From Clostridiales bacterium (GTDB lineage: Bacteria; Bacillota; Clostridia; Lachnospirales; CAG-274), in the NCBI GenBank assembly GCA_021202835.1, contig JAJQCI010000190.1:1-17577 (forward strand): DNA of 17,577 nt, given 5' to 3'. The position numbers and the translations under genes are program-made. The notes under the pieces are model-generated. The model worked only from the letters and a program-made list of their open reading frames with translations, did not search any database and was not told where the DNA came from. This document shows, piece by piece, positions 7,451 through 15,436 of this stretch (the first letter of the stretch is position 1; each line of letters begins with the position of its first letter).

Positions 7451-9061
7451 GTGGAAAACAGAATAATGATTTTTGATTCCACACTGAGAGACGGCGCCCA
7501 GAGCAACGGAATTTCATTCACCGTTGAAGACAAGCTTAAAATTGTCAGAGATTTGGACTATATGGGAATCTCTTATATAGAAGCCGGAAACCCCGGCTCA
7601 AACCCAAAGGACGCCGAATTTTTTAACAGAATGAAAGGAAAAAAGCTTAAAAATGCTGTTTTGACAGCCTTCGGAAGCACGAGACGCTGCGGAATAAAGG
7701 CCGAAGACGACAGCAACGTAAGGGCCCTTTTAACGGCGGAAACACCGGCTGTTGCCATATTCGGAAAAGCATGGGATTTTCACGTTACCGATATTATAAA
7801 AACAACCCTTGAAGAAAATCTGGCTATGATTTATGACACACTTTCATTTTTTAAGGAAAGGGGAAAAGAGGTTTTCTTCGACGCCGAACATTTCTTCGAC
7901 GGATATAAAAACAACAGGGAATATGCCCTCAGAGTATTGGAAACCGCCAAGGAAGCAGGGGCGGATCACTTATCTCTCTGCGACACAAACGGAGGCTGTT
8001 TTCCCGATGAAATTTATGAAATAACTAAGGATGTATGTGAAAAGCTTGACATGTCGGTTGGTATTCACTGTCACAATGACTGCGGCGTTGCCGTGGCAAA
8101 CTCCATTTTTGCCGTTAAGGCAGGGGCAGACCATGTTCAGGGCACCTTTACCGGCTTTGGCGAAAGATGCGGAAATACCTGCCTTACAAACGTCATAGGG
8201 GATCTGCAGGCCAAAATGGGTATGATTTGCGTTCCCGAAGAAAATCTTTCAATGCTTACACGAATGGCGGCGGAAGTTTCGGAAATAGCCAACTACAAGC
8301 TTTCAAACAGAGAGCCCTTTGTAGGAAAATATGCCTTTGCCCATAAGGGCGGAATGCACATAGACGGCGTGACGAAGGCCCCCAAAAGCTTTGAACACAT
8401 AAGCCCCGATATCGTAGGCAACAGGCGCCGCTTTTTGACAAGCGAGGTTTCCGGAAGGTCTACCATAATTTCAATTATACAAAAGATTGCCCCTTATATA
8501 GAGAAAAATTCCAAAGAGTGTGAGCTTGTTATGGAAAAGCTTAAGGAAATGGAATATTTGGGCTATCAGTATGAAGGCGCCGATCAGGGCTTCGAACTTT
8601 TAATAAGAAAAACAATAGGAAAATATAAGCCCTTTTTCAAGCTTGAAACCTTCAAGGTTATAGGCCAGTATGACCAGCAGGTAAGGCTTACCCCCGAGGA
8701 GCTCTCCAAAGAGACGGCGACGGCTGTTATAAAGGTTATGGTTAAGGGCAAGTCGGAGATTACGGCGGCAGAGGGCATGGGCCCGGTAGACGCCCTTGAT
8801 AAGGCCCTGAGAAAGGCCCTGGAGGTTTTCTATCCCCAGCTTTCAACCGTAAGGCTCACCGACTATAAGGTAAGAGTTTTAGACTCAAAGGCGGCTGCGG
8901 CTTCAAAGGTCAGAGTTGTTATAGAGTCTGCCGACGAAGAAGACAGCTGGTCAACAATAGGTGTTTCACAGGATATAATAGAAGCCAGTCTTATAGCGCT
9001 GACTGACTCTATTGAATATAAATTAATAAAAGAAATAGAAAAGCTTAAAGAGCTTTATTGA
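7451..9061 (+). CDS. cimA: Citramalate synthase (CimA/LeuA3 type)
   Basis: It condenses acetyl-CoA with pyruvate to (R)-citramalate, the first step of threonine-independent isoleucine synthesis. The 536-residue protein has a DRE-TIM HMGL-like barrel starting FDSTLRDGAQSNGISFTVED (Arg 13, Asp 14). The metal-binding HxH lies in GIHCHNDCG (His 206 and 208), with GFGERCGN following. A C-terminal LeuA allosteric/dimer domain (about residues 400-536) includes YKVRVLDSKAAAASKVRVVI. The length and the DGAQ-x-x-GISF signature favour the citramalate-synthase (TIGR00977-like) branch over 2-isopropylmalate synthase. I choose GTG at 7451 because GGAAGGA at 7436-7442 sits eight bases upstream and the protein then starts at the barrel. 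A TTG at 7406 would add 15 poorly conserved residues. leuC follows after 16 bp. Substrate call is from family, not assay. Confidence 0.9.
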   Translation: MENRIMIFDSTLRDGAQSNGISFTVEDKLKIVRDLDYMGISYIEAGNPGSNPKDAEFFNRMKGKKLKNAVLTAFGSTRRCGIKAEDDSNVRALLTAETPAVAIFGKAWDFHVTDIIKTTLEENLAMIYDTLSFFKERGKEVFFDAEHFFDGYKNNREYALRVLETAKEAGADHLSLCDTNGGCFPDEIYEITKDVCEKLDMSVGIHCHNDCGVAVANSIFAVKAGADHVQGTFTGFGERCGNTCLTNVIGDLQAKMGMICVPEENLSMLTRMAAEVSEIANYKLSNREPFVGKYAFAHKGGMHIDGVTKAPKSFEHISPDIVGNRRRFLTSEVSGRSTIISIIQKIAPYIEKNSKECELVMEKLKEMEYLGYQYEGADQGFELLIRKTIGKYKPFFKLETFKVIGQYDQQVRLTPEELSKETATAVIKVMVKGKSEITAAEGMGPVDALDKALRKALEVFYPQLSTVRLTDYKVRVLDSKAAAASKVRVVIESADEEDSWSTIGVSQDIIEASLIALTDSIEYKLIKEIEKLKELY

Positions 9062-9077
9062 CAGGAGGAAAAACCAT

Positions 9078-10337
9078 ATGGGTATGACAATGACTCAAAA
9101 AATCCTTGCGGCAGCCGCAGGGCTTGACAGCGTAAAAGCAGGACAGCTTATAGAGGCTAAGTTAAACCTCGTTTTGGGAAACGACGTTACGACTCCCGTT
9201 GCCATTAATGAATTTAACAAAATAGGCATCGACAAGGTTTTCGACAAGGAGAAAATCGCCATAGTTCCCGATCACTTTACGCCCAATAAGGATATTAAGT
9301 CTGCGGAACACTGTAAGATGGTCCGTGAATTTGCAAAGGGCAAGGAAATCAAAAATTATTTCGAAGTAGGCCAAATGGGCATTGAACACTGTCTTATTCC
9401 GGAACAGGGGCTTGCGGTTCCCGGTGACGTTATTATAGGCGCCGACTCACATACCTGTACATACGGAGCTTTAGGCGCTTTCTCAACAGGCGTAGGCTCA
9501 ACGGATATGGCCGTAGGTATGGCAAGGGGCGTTGCATGGTTTAAGGTTCCCTCTGCGATTAAGTTTGTTCTTAAGAATAAGCCTGCAAAGTGGATTTCGG
9601 GCAAGGACATCATTCTTCACATTATAGGAAAAATAGGCGTTGACGGTGCGCTTTACAAATCAATGGAATTCTGCGGCGACGGCCTCAGCTATCTTACAAT
9701 GGACGACCGCTTTACAATCGCAAACATGGCTATAGAGGCCGGCGGAAAGAACGGTATCTTCCCTGTTGACGAAAAGACACTTGAATATGTTAAGGAACAC
9801 TCTGTTAAGCCCTATAAGATTTATGAGCCCGACGAAGACGCAGAGTATGACGATGTTATAGAAATAGATTTATCCAAGCTTGAGCCTACGGTTTCATATC
9901 CTCACCTTCCCGAAAACACAAAGACAGTTTCGGAGGCTGAAGGCCTTGAAATCGACCAGGTTGTTATAGGCTCATGTACAAACGGCCGCTTCTCCGACCT
10001 TAAGATTGCGGCGGAGATTCTCAAGGGAAAGAAGATTGACCCCAACATAAGATGTATAATCCTTCCCGGAACACAGCAGATTTATCTTCAGTGCTTAAGA
10101 GAAGGCCTTGCTGAAATATTCGTTACGGCAGGCTGTGCTTTTTCAACACCTACCTGCGGTCCCTGCTTAGGCGGACACATGGGTATACTTGCCAAGGGTG
10201 AGAGAGCTCTTTCAACAACAAACAGAAACTTCGTAGGCAGAATGGGCCACCCCGAGTCGGAGGTTTATCTCTGTTCACCTGCCGTTGCTGCTGCTTCGGC
10301 TATTTACGGCAAGATCACAAACCCCGAAAATGTATGA
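9078..10337 (+). CDS. leuC: 3-isopropylmalate/citramalate isomerase large subunit
   Basis: This is the catalytic [4Fe-4S] subunit of the aconitase-type isomerase. With LeuD it converts citramalate to 3-methylmalate via citraconate, or 2- to 3-isopropylmalate. The 419-residue length matches the short bacterial/archaeal HacA-like LeuC group rather than the about 465-residue E. coli form. The cluster ligands are visible as Cys 300 (GSCTNGR), Cys 360 and Cys 363 (TPTCGPCLGG). GADSHTCTYGALGAF and the N-terminal PDHFTPNKD are further family motifs. AGGAGG seven bases before the ATG supports the start. Following cimA by 16 bp suggests tight co-expression. Its role in isoleucine rather than leucine formation is inferred from this neighbour. 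Confidence 0.96.
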   Translation: MGMTMTQKILAAAAGLDSVKAGQLIEAKLNLVLGNDVTTPVAINEFNKIGIDKVFDKEKIAIVPDHFTPNKDIKSAEHCKMVREFAKGKEIKNYFEVGQMGIEHCLIPEQGLAVPGDVIIGADSHTCTYGALGAFSTGVGSTDMAVGMARGVAWFKVPSAIKFVLKNKPAKWISGKDIILHIIGKIGVDGALYKSMEFCGDGLSYLTMDDRFTIANMAIEAGGKNGIFPVDEKTLEYVKEHSVKPYKIYEPDEDAEYDDVIEIDLSKLEPTVSYPHLPENTKTVSEAEGLEIDQVVIGSCTNGRFSDLKIAAEILKGKKIDPNIRCIILPGTQQIYLQCLREGLAEIFVTAGCAFSTPTCGPCLGGHMGILAKGERALSTTNRNFVGRMGHPESEVYLCSPAVAAASAIYGKITNPENV

Positions 10338-10367
10338 TAAAGTCTATAAGAAAGGCGGATATATAAA

Positions 10368-10874
10368 ATGAAAGCATGCGGAACAGTTTTTAAATACGGT
10401 GATAATATAGACACAGACGTTATTATCCCGGCCAGATACTTAAATTCCTCCGACCCCAAGGAGCTTGCAAAGCACTGTATGGAGGACGCTATACATTCAA
10501 CCGTTAATTTTGTCGAAAACGTTAAAGAAGGAGACATTATGGTAGCCGAAAAGAACTTCGGCTGCGGTTCTTCAAGAGAACACGCCCCCATAGCCATTAA
10601 GGCATCGGGTATCTCCTGTGTTATAGCAAAAACATTTGCAAGAATTTTCTACAGAAACGCCATAAACATCGGTCTTCCTATTTTGGAATGTGAAGAAGCG
10701 GCAAACGACATCGATATGGGCGACAAGGTTGAGGTTGACTTCACAACGGGAGTTATCAAAAACCTTACAAAGGACAAGACATATCAGGCTCAGCCCTTCC
10801 CCGAATTTATGCAGGAATTAATGGCTGCCGGAGGACTTATCGAACAGACAAAAGTAAAATTAGGCGTTAACTGA
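10368..10874 (+). CDS. leuD: 3-isopropylmalate/citramalate isomerase small subunit
   Basis: This swivel-domain subunit completes the LeuCD isomerase active site and determines substrate specificity. The 168-residue length is normal for the short LeuD group. Motifs include the N-terminal DNIDTDVIIPARYLN, the active-site loop NFGCGSSREHAP, and ARIFYRNAINIGLPILE. It starts 30 bp after the leuC stop, with AAAGGCGG ahead of the ATG. Confidence 0.96.
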   Translation: MKACGTVFKYGDNIDTDVIIPARYLNSSDPKELAKHCMEDAIHSTVNFVENVKEGDIMVAEKNFGCGSSREHAPIAIKASGISCVIAKTFARIFYRNAINIGLPILECEEAANDIDMGDKVEVDFTTGVIKNLTKDKTYQAQPFPEFMQELMAAGGLIEQTKVKLGVN

Positions 10875-10895
10875 TTATAAAAGGAGAACATTAAG

Positions 10896-11966
10896 ATGAA
10901 CTTTAAAATTGCTGTTGTAGCCGGGGACGGAATCGGCCCCGAGGTAATGGAAGAAAACATAAAGGTTTTAAACGCAGTAGGCGAAAAATTCGGCCACAAA
11001 TTCGAATATGAATATGTTTTGGGCGGCGGCTGTGCCATTGATAAATACGGTGAGCCTCTCCCTCAGCACACAATTGACGTTTGTAAGGCAAGCGACTCTG
11101 TTCTTTTAGGCGCTGTAGGCGGCTGGCAGTGGGACACTCTCCCCGGCGACAAGCGTCCCGAAAAGGCTCTTTTGGGCCTGAGAGGTGCTTTGGGGTTATA
11201 TGCTAACCTTCGCCCTGCTACACTTCACCAGGCTTTGGCTGGCGCCTGCCCCTTAAAGCCGGAGCTTGTAGCCGACGGTGTTGACATTATGGTTGTAAGA
11301 GAGCTTACAGGCGGTATGTATTTCGGCGAAAAGGGCAGAAAGCAGACTGATATGGGCGAGGCAGCCTATGACGTTGAAATTTACGCTGAAGAGGAAGTCA
11401 GAAGAATCGCTAAGAGGGGCTTTGAAATCGCCATGCAGAGAAATAAGCACCTTACAAACGTAGACAAGCAGAACGTTCTTGAATCCTCAAGACTTTGGAG
11501 ATCTGTTGTTCTTGACGTGGCAAAGGACTATCCCGAGGTTACACTCGACCACTTATATGTTGACAATGCTTCAATGCAGCTTATTATGCGCCCCACAACA
11601 TTTGACGTTATCGTTACGTCAAATATTTTCGGCGACATTCTCTCAGACGAAGCAAGCCAGATGACAGGCTCAATAGGTATGCTTCCTTCAGCTTCATTGG
11701 GCGACGGAAAGCTGGGTATGTATGAGCCCGTTCACGGTTCGGCCCCCGACATCGCAGGCAAGGATATCGCAAACCCCATAGCTACTATTCTTTCGGGCGC
11801 TATGATGCTTAAATACAGCTTTAAGCTTGACGAAGAGGCTAAGGCCATTGAGGACGCTGTTACAAAGGTTCTCGATCAGGGCTACAGAACAGCTGATATC
11901 TATTCAGAGGGCATGAAGAAAGTCGGCACAAAGGAAATGGGCAGACTTATTATAGAAAATTTATAA
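10896..11966 (+). CDS. leuB: 3-isopropylmalate (3-methylmalate) dehydrogenase
   Basis: This NAD-dependent oxidative decarboxylase converts 3-isopropylmalate to 2-oxoisocaproate or, in the citramalate route, 3-methylmalate to 2-oxobutyrate. The 356 residues are the usual length. GDGIGPEVMEE opens the isocitrate/isopropylmalate dehydrogenase fold. RELTGGMYFGEKG holds the substrate-binding Arg and Tyr, VDNASMQLI and SDEASQMTGS hold metal-site residues, and HGSAPDIAGKDIANPIA is the adenosine-binding loop. AAGGAGA precedes the ATG. The gene follows leuD by 21 bp. It completes the cimA-leuCDB block for 2-oxobutyrate formation. Confidence 0.97.
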   Translation: MNFKIAVVAGDGIGPEVMEENIKVLNAVGEKFGHKFEYEYVLGGGCAIDKYGEPLPQHTIDVCKASDSVLLGAVGGWQWDTLPGDKRPEKALLGLRGALGLYANLRPATLHQALAGACPLKPELVADGVDIMVVRELTGGMYFGEKGRKQTDMGEAAYDVEIYAEEEVRRIAKRGFEIAMQRNKHLTNVDKQNVLESSRLWRSVVLDVAKDYPEVTLDHLYVDNASMQLIMRPTTFDVIVTSNIFGDILSDEASQMTGSIGMLPSASLGDGKLGMYEPVHGSAPDIAGKDIANPIATILSGAMMLKYSFKLDEEAKAIEDAVTKVLDQGYRTADIYSEGMKKVGTKEMGRLIIENL

Positions 11967-12008
11967 ATTTATATGTAATTCCTTAAAACAGGGGAAAGAG
12001 GGGGTTTT

Positions 12009-13703
12009 ATGAGGAAATTTACTTTAAAAAGAATTTCGGCGGTTACGGCGGCGGTTTTTATGACCGCAGCCCTTAATTCCGTTTTGGCAGAGGAAAATTC
12101 GGCGGCGGCTTCTTCTTATATTGAAGAAGCAGAAGAGCTCGGGCTGTTTGAAGCCGGCTTTTCCGAAAATTCAGACGAGGGCTTTACCCTTGAGGAATTT
12201 AAAGCCGCAGCCGCAAATCTTTTGGATAAATGGAACGGCAGCCATTCGGCAGGCGAAATAAACAAAATTTTCGATGTTCCGGAAATAACAGACAATACTG
12301 TTTTAACAAGAGAACAGGGGGCAAAGCTTCTCTACAATACTCTTAACGTGGGAACAGACGTTATAAGCAAGGCCGAGGCAGATGACGAAAACGGCGTAAA
12401 CGGCATATTTATGCCCAGAATTTTTGCCGACGGAGACGAAATCGACAGCTTTGCAAGGCGTGAAATCTACACAATCTATAATTTGGGGGTAATGACTGCC
12501 GACAGCGAAAATAATTTCGCTCCCGGTGAAAGCCTTACAAAGGATGAAGCGGTTCAGGCTTTTTTAAATCTTTACAATACCAAGGCAAACTCCGATAAGG
12601 TCGAAATACCTGCGGCAGAGGCCTTTCCTGCGGCTCAAAATATGCTTAAATATTATGCCGATTCTGACACCTATTCTCTTGATGCTTCATATATGTGGAA
12701 TTCGGAAGGCTACGAATATGAGCCTGTTTATTATGATGCCTTCGGAGGTGTTCATCAGGCAACAGATGAGGGTTACGGCTATGTTTATCCCTTTGACAAG
12801 GAATATATGTTTGTCTGGACGGCTACAGGCGTAGGTGTAAATTATTATATCTATATAGACAAATATAAAAACGAATACCGCAGTCTGCCCCAGGAATATT
12901 TGGATAAAAAGGCGGAAGAGGAAGAAAAGCAAGAGGAAGCGGAAAAGGCAAGGGCTTTGGCCGAAAACGAATATAATTTAACCACCATTTCGGGAAAACC
13001 CGGCGGCTATCAGGTTATCGATGCTTTAGGAAATGTTGTAAAAACGTTTTATCTGGATCCCGATGAATATGAAATTATTTCCACATACCGTACGAATATG
13101 CTTTTTCAGCATCCCGGTGATGAAACACATACTTATCTTTACAGAGCCTACAGCGGAATAACCGTGGATTTAGACGTTTCAAATATGTATTTCACGCAGG
13201 ACGGTTATATAATAGCCAAGGACGGCCCCTACGGCTGGCTTCCCTTTAAAAAATGTTATTTTTGTGATAAAAGCGGAAATGTGATGCACGATTTTGCCGA
13301 AATGGGCTATACAGGCTTAAAACCTATAAGCACAAAGGACACATACGGCAGATATTTTGTAGGAAATTATATTTATCTCACAAAGGAGACGGCCGCCGGA
13401 GAAACTCTGTATGACATTGTTACCATGGACGGCACGGTTATAGAAATGAACGCTCCGGCTCTCGATATAGTAAAAAGCAAGGACGGAATGTATGCCGTCA
13501 GATCCTCTGACAATGCTGTGGATTTTTATGACTGCAGGGGAGACAAGCTGGGGTCAGTTTCTTTAGATAATGAGGTTGCCGCTTCGTCTTTAAGATGGGT
13601 AAGCGGTATTTTGAGAGTTTCCGTAAAAGGCGGAAATTATTACTATTATACTCCCTTCGGGGAACCGGCGGTAAAAAACGCATGGATAATAAGAGAAGAA
13701 TAA
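12009..13703 (+). CDS. Secreted SLH-like protein embedded in the operon, function unknown
   Basis: This 564-residue protein is not a known amino-acid biosynthesis enzyme. A signal peptide is clear: basic MRKFTLKR, hydrophobic core to about residue 24, likely cleavage after SVLA (residue 27). Residues 35-200 resemble degenerate SLH modules, with REIYTIYNLGVMTADSENNF resembling the SLH-like part of the esterase upstream. A Tyr-rich region follows (about 210-295). A Glu/Lys-rich helical stretch lies at about 300-320. The C-terminal 240 residues form a beta-rich, possibly propeller-like repeat region (IDALGNVVKTF, DKSGNVMHDF, VTMDGTVIEM) with no recognised catalytic motif. A purine-rich ribosome site precedes the ATG. 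It sits 42 bp after leuB and 43 bp before ilvD on the same strand without a terminator, so it is probably co-transcribed. Cell-surface location is inferred. Confidence 0.75.
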   Translation: MRKFTLKRISAVTAAVFMTAALNSVLAEENSAAASSYIEEAEELGLFEAGFSENSDEGFTLEEFKAAAANLLDKWNGSHSAGEINKIFDVPEITDNTVLTREQGAKLLYNTLNVGTDVISKAEADDENGVNGIFMPRIFADGDEIDSFARREIYTIYNLGVMTADSENNFAPGESLTKDEAVQAFLNLYNTKANSDKVEIPAAEAFPAAQNMLKYYADSDTYSLDASYMWNSEGYEYEPVYYDAFGGVHQATDEGYGYVYPFDKEYMFVWTATGVGVNYYIYIDKYKNEYRSLPQEYLDKKAEEEEKQEEAEKARALAENEYNLTTISGKPGGYQVIDALGNVVKTFYLDPDEYEIISTYRTNMLFQHPGDETHTYLYRAYSGITVDLDVSNMYFTQDGYIIAKDGPYGWLPFKKCYFCDKSGNVMHDFAEMGYTGLKPISTKDTYGRYFVGNYIYLTKETAAGETLYDIVTMDGTVIEMNAPALDIVKSKDGMYAVRSSDNAVDFYDCRGDKLGSVSLDNEVAASSLRWVSGILRVSVKGGNYYYYTPFGEPAVKNAWIIREE

Positions 13704-13746
13704 AGCAAAAATCGGTTTTATAATAAGATAACAAGGAGGACGAAAA

Positions 13747-15420
13747 ATGATAAGTGACAGAGTTAAAAAGGGGCCTGACAAGACGCCCCACCGTTCGCTT
13801 TTTAAGGCAATGGGCTATACGGACGAGGATTTGGCAAGGCCTTTAATAGGGGTTGTAAACGCAAAAAGCGAAATTATTCCCGGTCATATTCACCTTGACA
13901 ACATCGCCAAGGCTGTTAAACAGGGTATTTTGGCAGCAGGGGGCACGCCTATAGAGGTGCCTGCTATAGGTGTCTGCGACGGTATAGCAATGGGCCACAT
14001 AGGTATGCACTATTCACTGCCCACAAGAGAGCTTATTGCCGATTCTACGGAGTCACTGGCTATGGCTCACGGCTTTGACGGCCTTGTTCTTATTCCCAAC
14101 TGCGACAAAATCGTTCCCGGTATGCTTATGGCTGCTGCAAGACTTAACATTCCGGCTATTGTTGTAAGCGGCGGCCCCATGCTTGCAGGCCATATGGGCT
14201 GCGGCGCAGGTATGGAGAAGCTTAGCTTATCCAAAACATTTGAGGCCGTAGGCGCTTATGAAGCAGGGCTTATAGACGACGCAAAGCTTAAGGAATATGA
14301 GGACAAATCCTGCCCCAGCTGCGGTTCGTGCTCCGGTATGTATACGGCAAATTCTATGAACTGCTTATCTGAGGTTATAGGTATGGCTCTTCCCGGAAAC
14401 GGAACAATTCCGGCTGTTTACGGCGACAGAATAGTTCTTGCAAAGCACGCCGGAATGCAGATTATGAAGCTTGTTGAAAAGGACGTTAAGCCCAGAGACA
14501 TTATGAATGAAAAGGCTTTCAGAAATGCCCTTACTATGGATATGGCCTTGGGCTGCTCCACAAACTCAATGCTTCACCTGCCGGCTATTGCCCATGAGGC
14601 CGGGGTTGAAATTAACCTTGATATTGCAAACGAAATAAGCGCAAAAACACCCAATATCTGCCATCTTGCCCCTGCAGGTCCCAACTATATTGAGGAATTA
14701 AACGAGGCCGGGGGAATTCCGGCGGTTATGAAGGAAATAAGCAAGCTGGGCCTTTTGGAGCTTGACAACCCCACCTGCACTTTAAAGACAGTGGGTGAAA
14801 ATATAGAAAACACAGTTAACAAAAATCCGGAAATCATCCGTCCCGTTGAAAATCCCTATTCAACAACCGGCGGCATAGCTGTTTTAAGAGGAAACATCGC
14901 CGAAGACGGCTGTGTTGTAAAGCGCTCGGCGGTTGCGCCCGAAATGCTTAAGCACAGCGGCCCTGCAAGAGTTTTCAACTCAGAGGAAGAGGCTATTGAG
15001 GCTATTTTCGGCGGAAAGATTGTTGCCGGAGACGTTGTTGTTATACTTTATGAGGGTCCCAAGGGCGGCCCCGGTATGAGAGAGATGCTTTCGCCTACAT
15101 CTGCTCTTGCCGGAATGAAGCTTGACAAAGAGGTGGCTCTTATTACAGACGGCCGTTTCTCAGGGGCTTCGAGAGGGGCTTCAATCGGCCATGTTTCTCC
15201 CGAGGCTATGGCCGGAGGAAACATAGGCCTTGTTAAAGAAGGCGACATTATAGATATCGATATAAACGCAGGAAAAATAAACGCAAGAATTACCGACGAA
15301 GAAATGGCTGAGAGAAGAAAGAATTTCAAGGCTCCCGAGCCTAAGATTAAGACAGGCTGGCTGGCAAGATATGCCAAGCTTGTTACCTCAGCCGACAAGG
15401 GCGCAGTATTAATAAGCTGA
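13747..15420 (+). CDS. ilvD: Dihydroxy-acid dehydratase
   Basis: It dehydrates 2,3-dihydroxyisovalerate and 2,3-dihydroxy-3-methylvalerate to the 2-oxo acids, the last shared step before transamination to valine and isoleucine. The 557-residue length is typical. Family motifs include DGIAMGHIGMHYSLPTRELIADS, split here as DGIAMGHIGM and SLPTRELIADS. Fe-S ligand candidates are Cys 119 (NCDK) and Cys 195 (CGSCSGM). Residues 45-47 are PGH, as in E. coli IlvD, where [2Fe-2S] enzymes have PCN. An oxygen-labile [4Fe-4S] cluster is therefore expected. AAGGAGG seven bases upstream supports the ATG. ilvB follows after 16 bp. Confidence 0.97.
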   Translation: MISDRVKKGPDKTPHRSLFKAMGYTDEDLARPLIGVVNAKSEIIPGHIHLDNIAKAVKQGILAAGGTPIEVPAIGVCDGIAMGHIGMHYSLPTRELIADSTESLAMAHGFDGLVLIPNCDKIVPGMLMAAARLNIPAIVVSGGPMLAGHMGCGAGMEKLSLSKTFEAVGAYEAGLIDDAKLKEYEDKSCPSCGSCSGMYTANSMNCLSEVIGMALPGNGTIPAVYGDRIVLAKHAGMQIMKLVEKDVKPRDIMNEKAFRNALTMDMALGCSTNSMLHLPAIAHEAGVEINLDIANEISAKTPNICHLAPAGPNYIEELNEAGGIPAVMKEISKLGLLELDNPTCTLKTVGENIENTVNKNPEIIRPVENPYSTTGGIAVLRGNIAEDGCVVKRSAVAPEMLKHSGPARVFNSEEEAIEAIFGGKIVAGDVVVILYEGPKGGPGMREMLSPTSALAGMKLDKEVALITDGRFSGASRGASIGHVSPEAMAGGNIGLVKEGDIIDIDINAGKINARITDEEMAERRKNFKAPEPKIKTGWLARYAKLVTSADKGAVLIS

Positions 15421-15436
15421 TGAAAGGAGTAGTAAT

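Noticed and set aside
15048..15398. Antisense frame of 116 codons opposite ilvD, and similar antisense frames opposite leuC, ilvB and the esterase
   Set aside because: They lie opposite strongly conserved coding genes, have no ribosome sites and no recognisable domain, so they are shadow frames.
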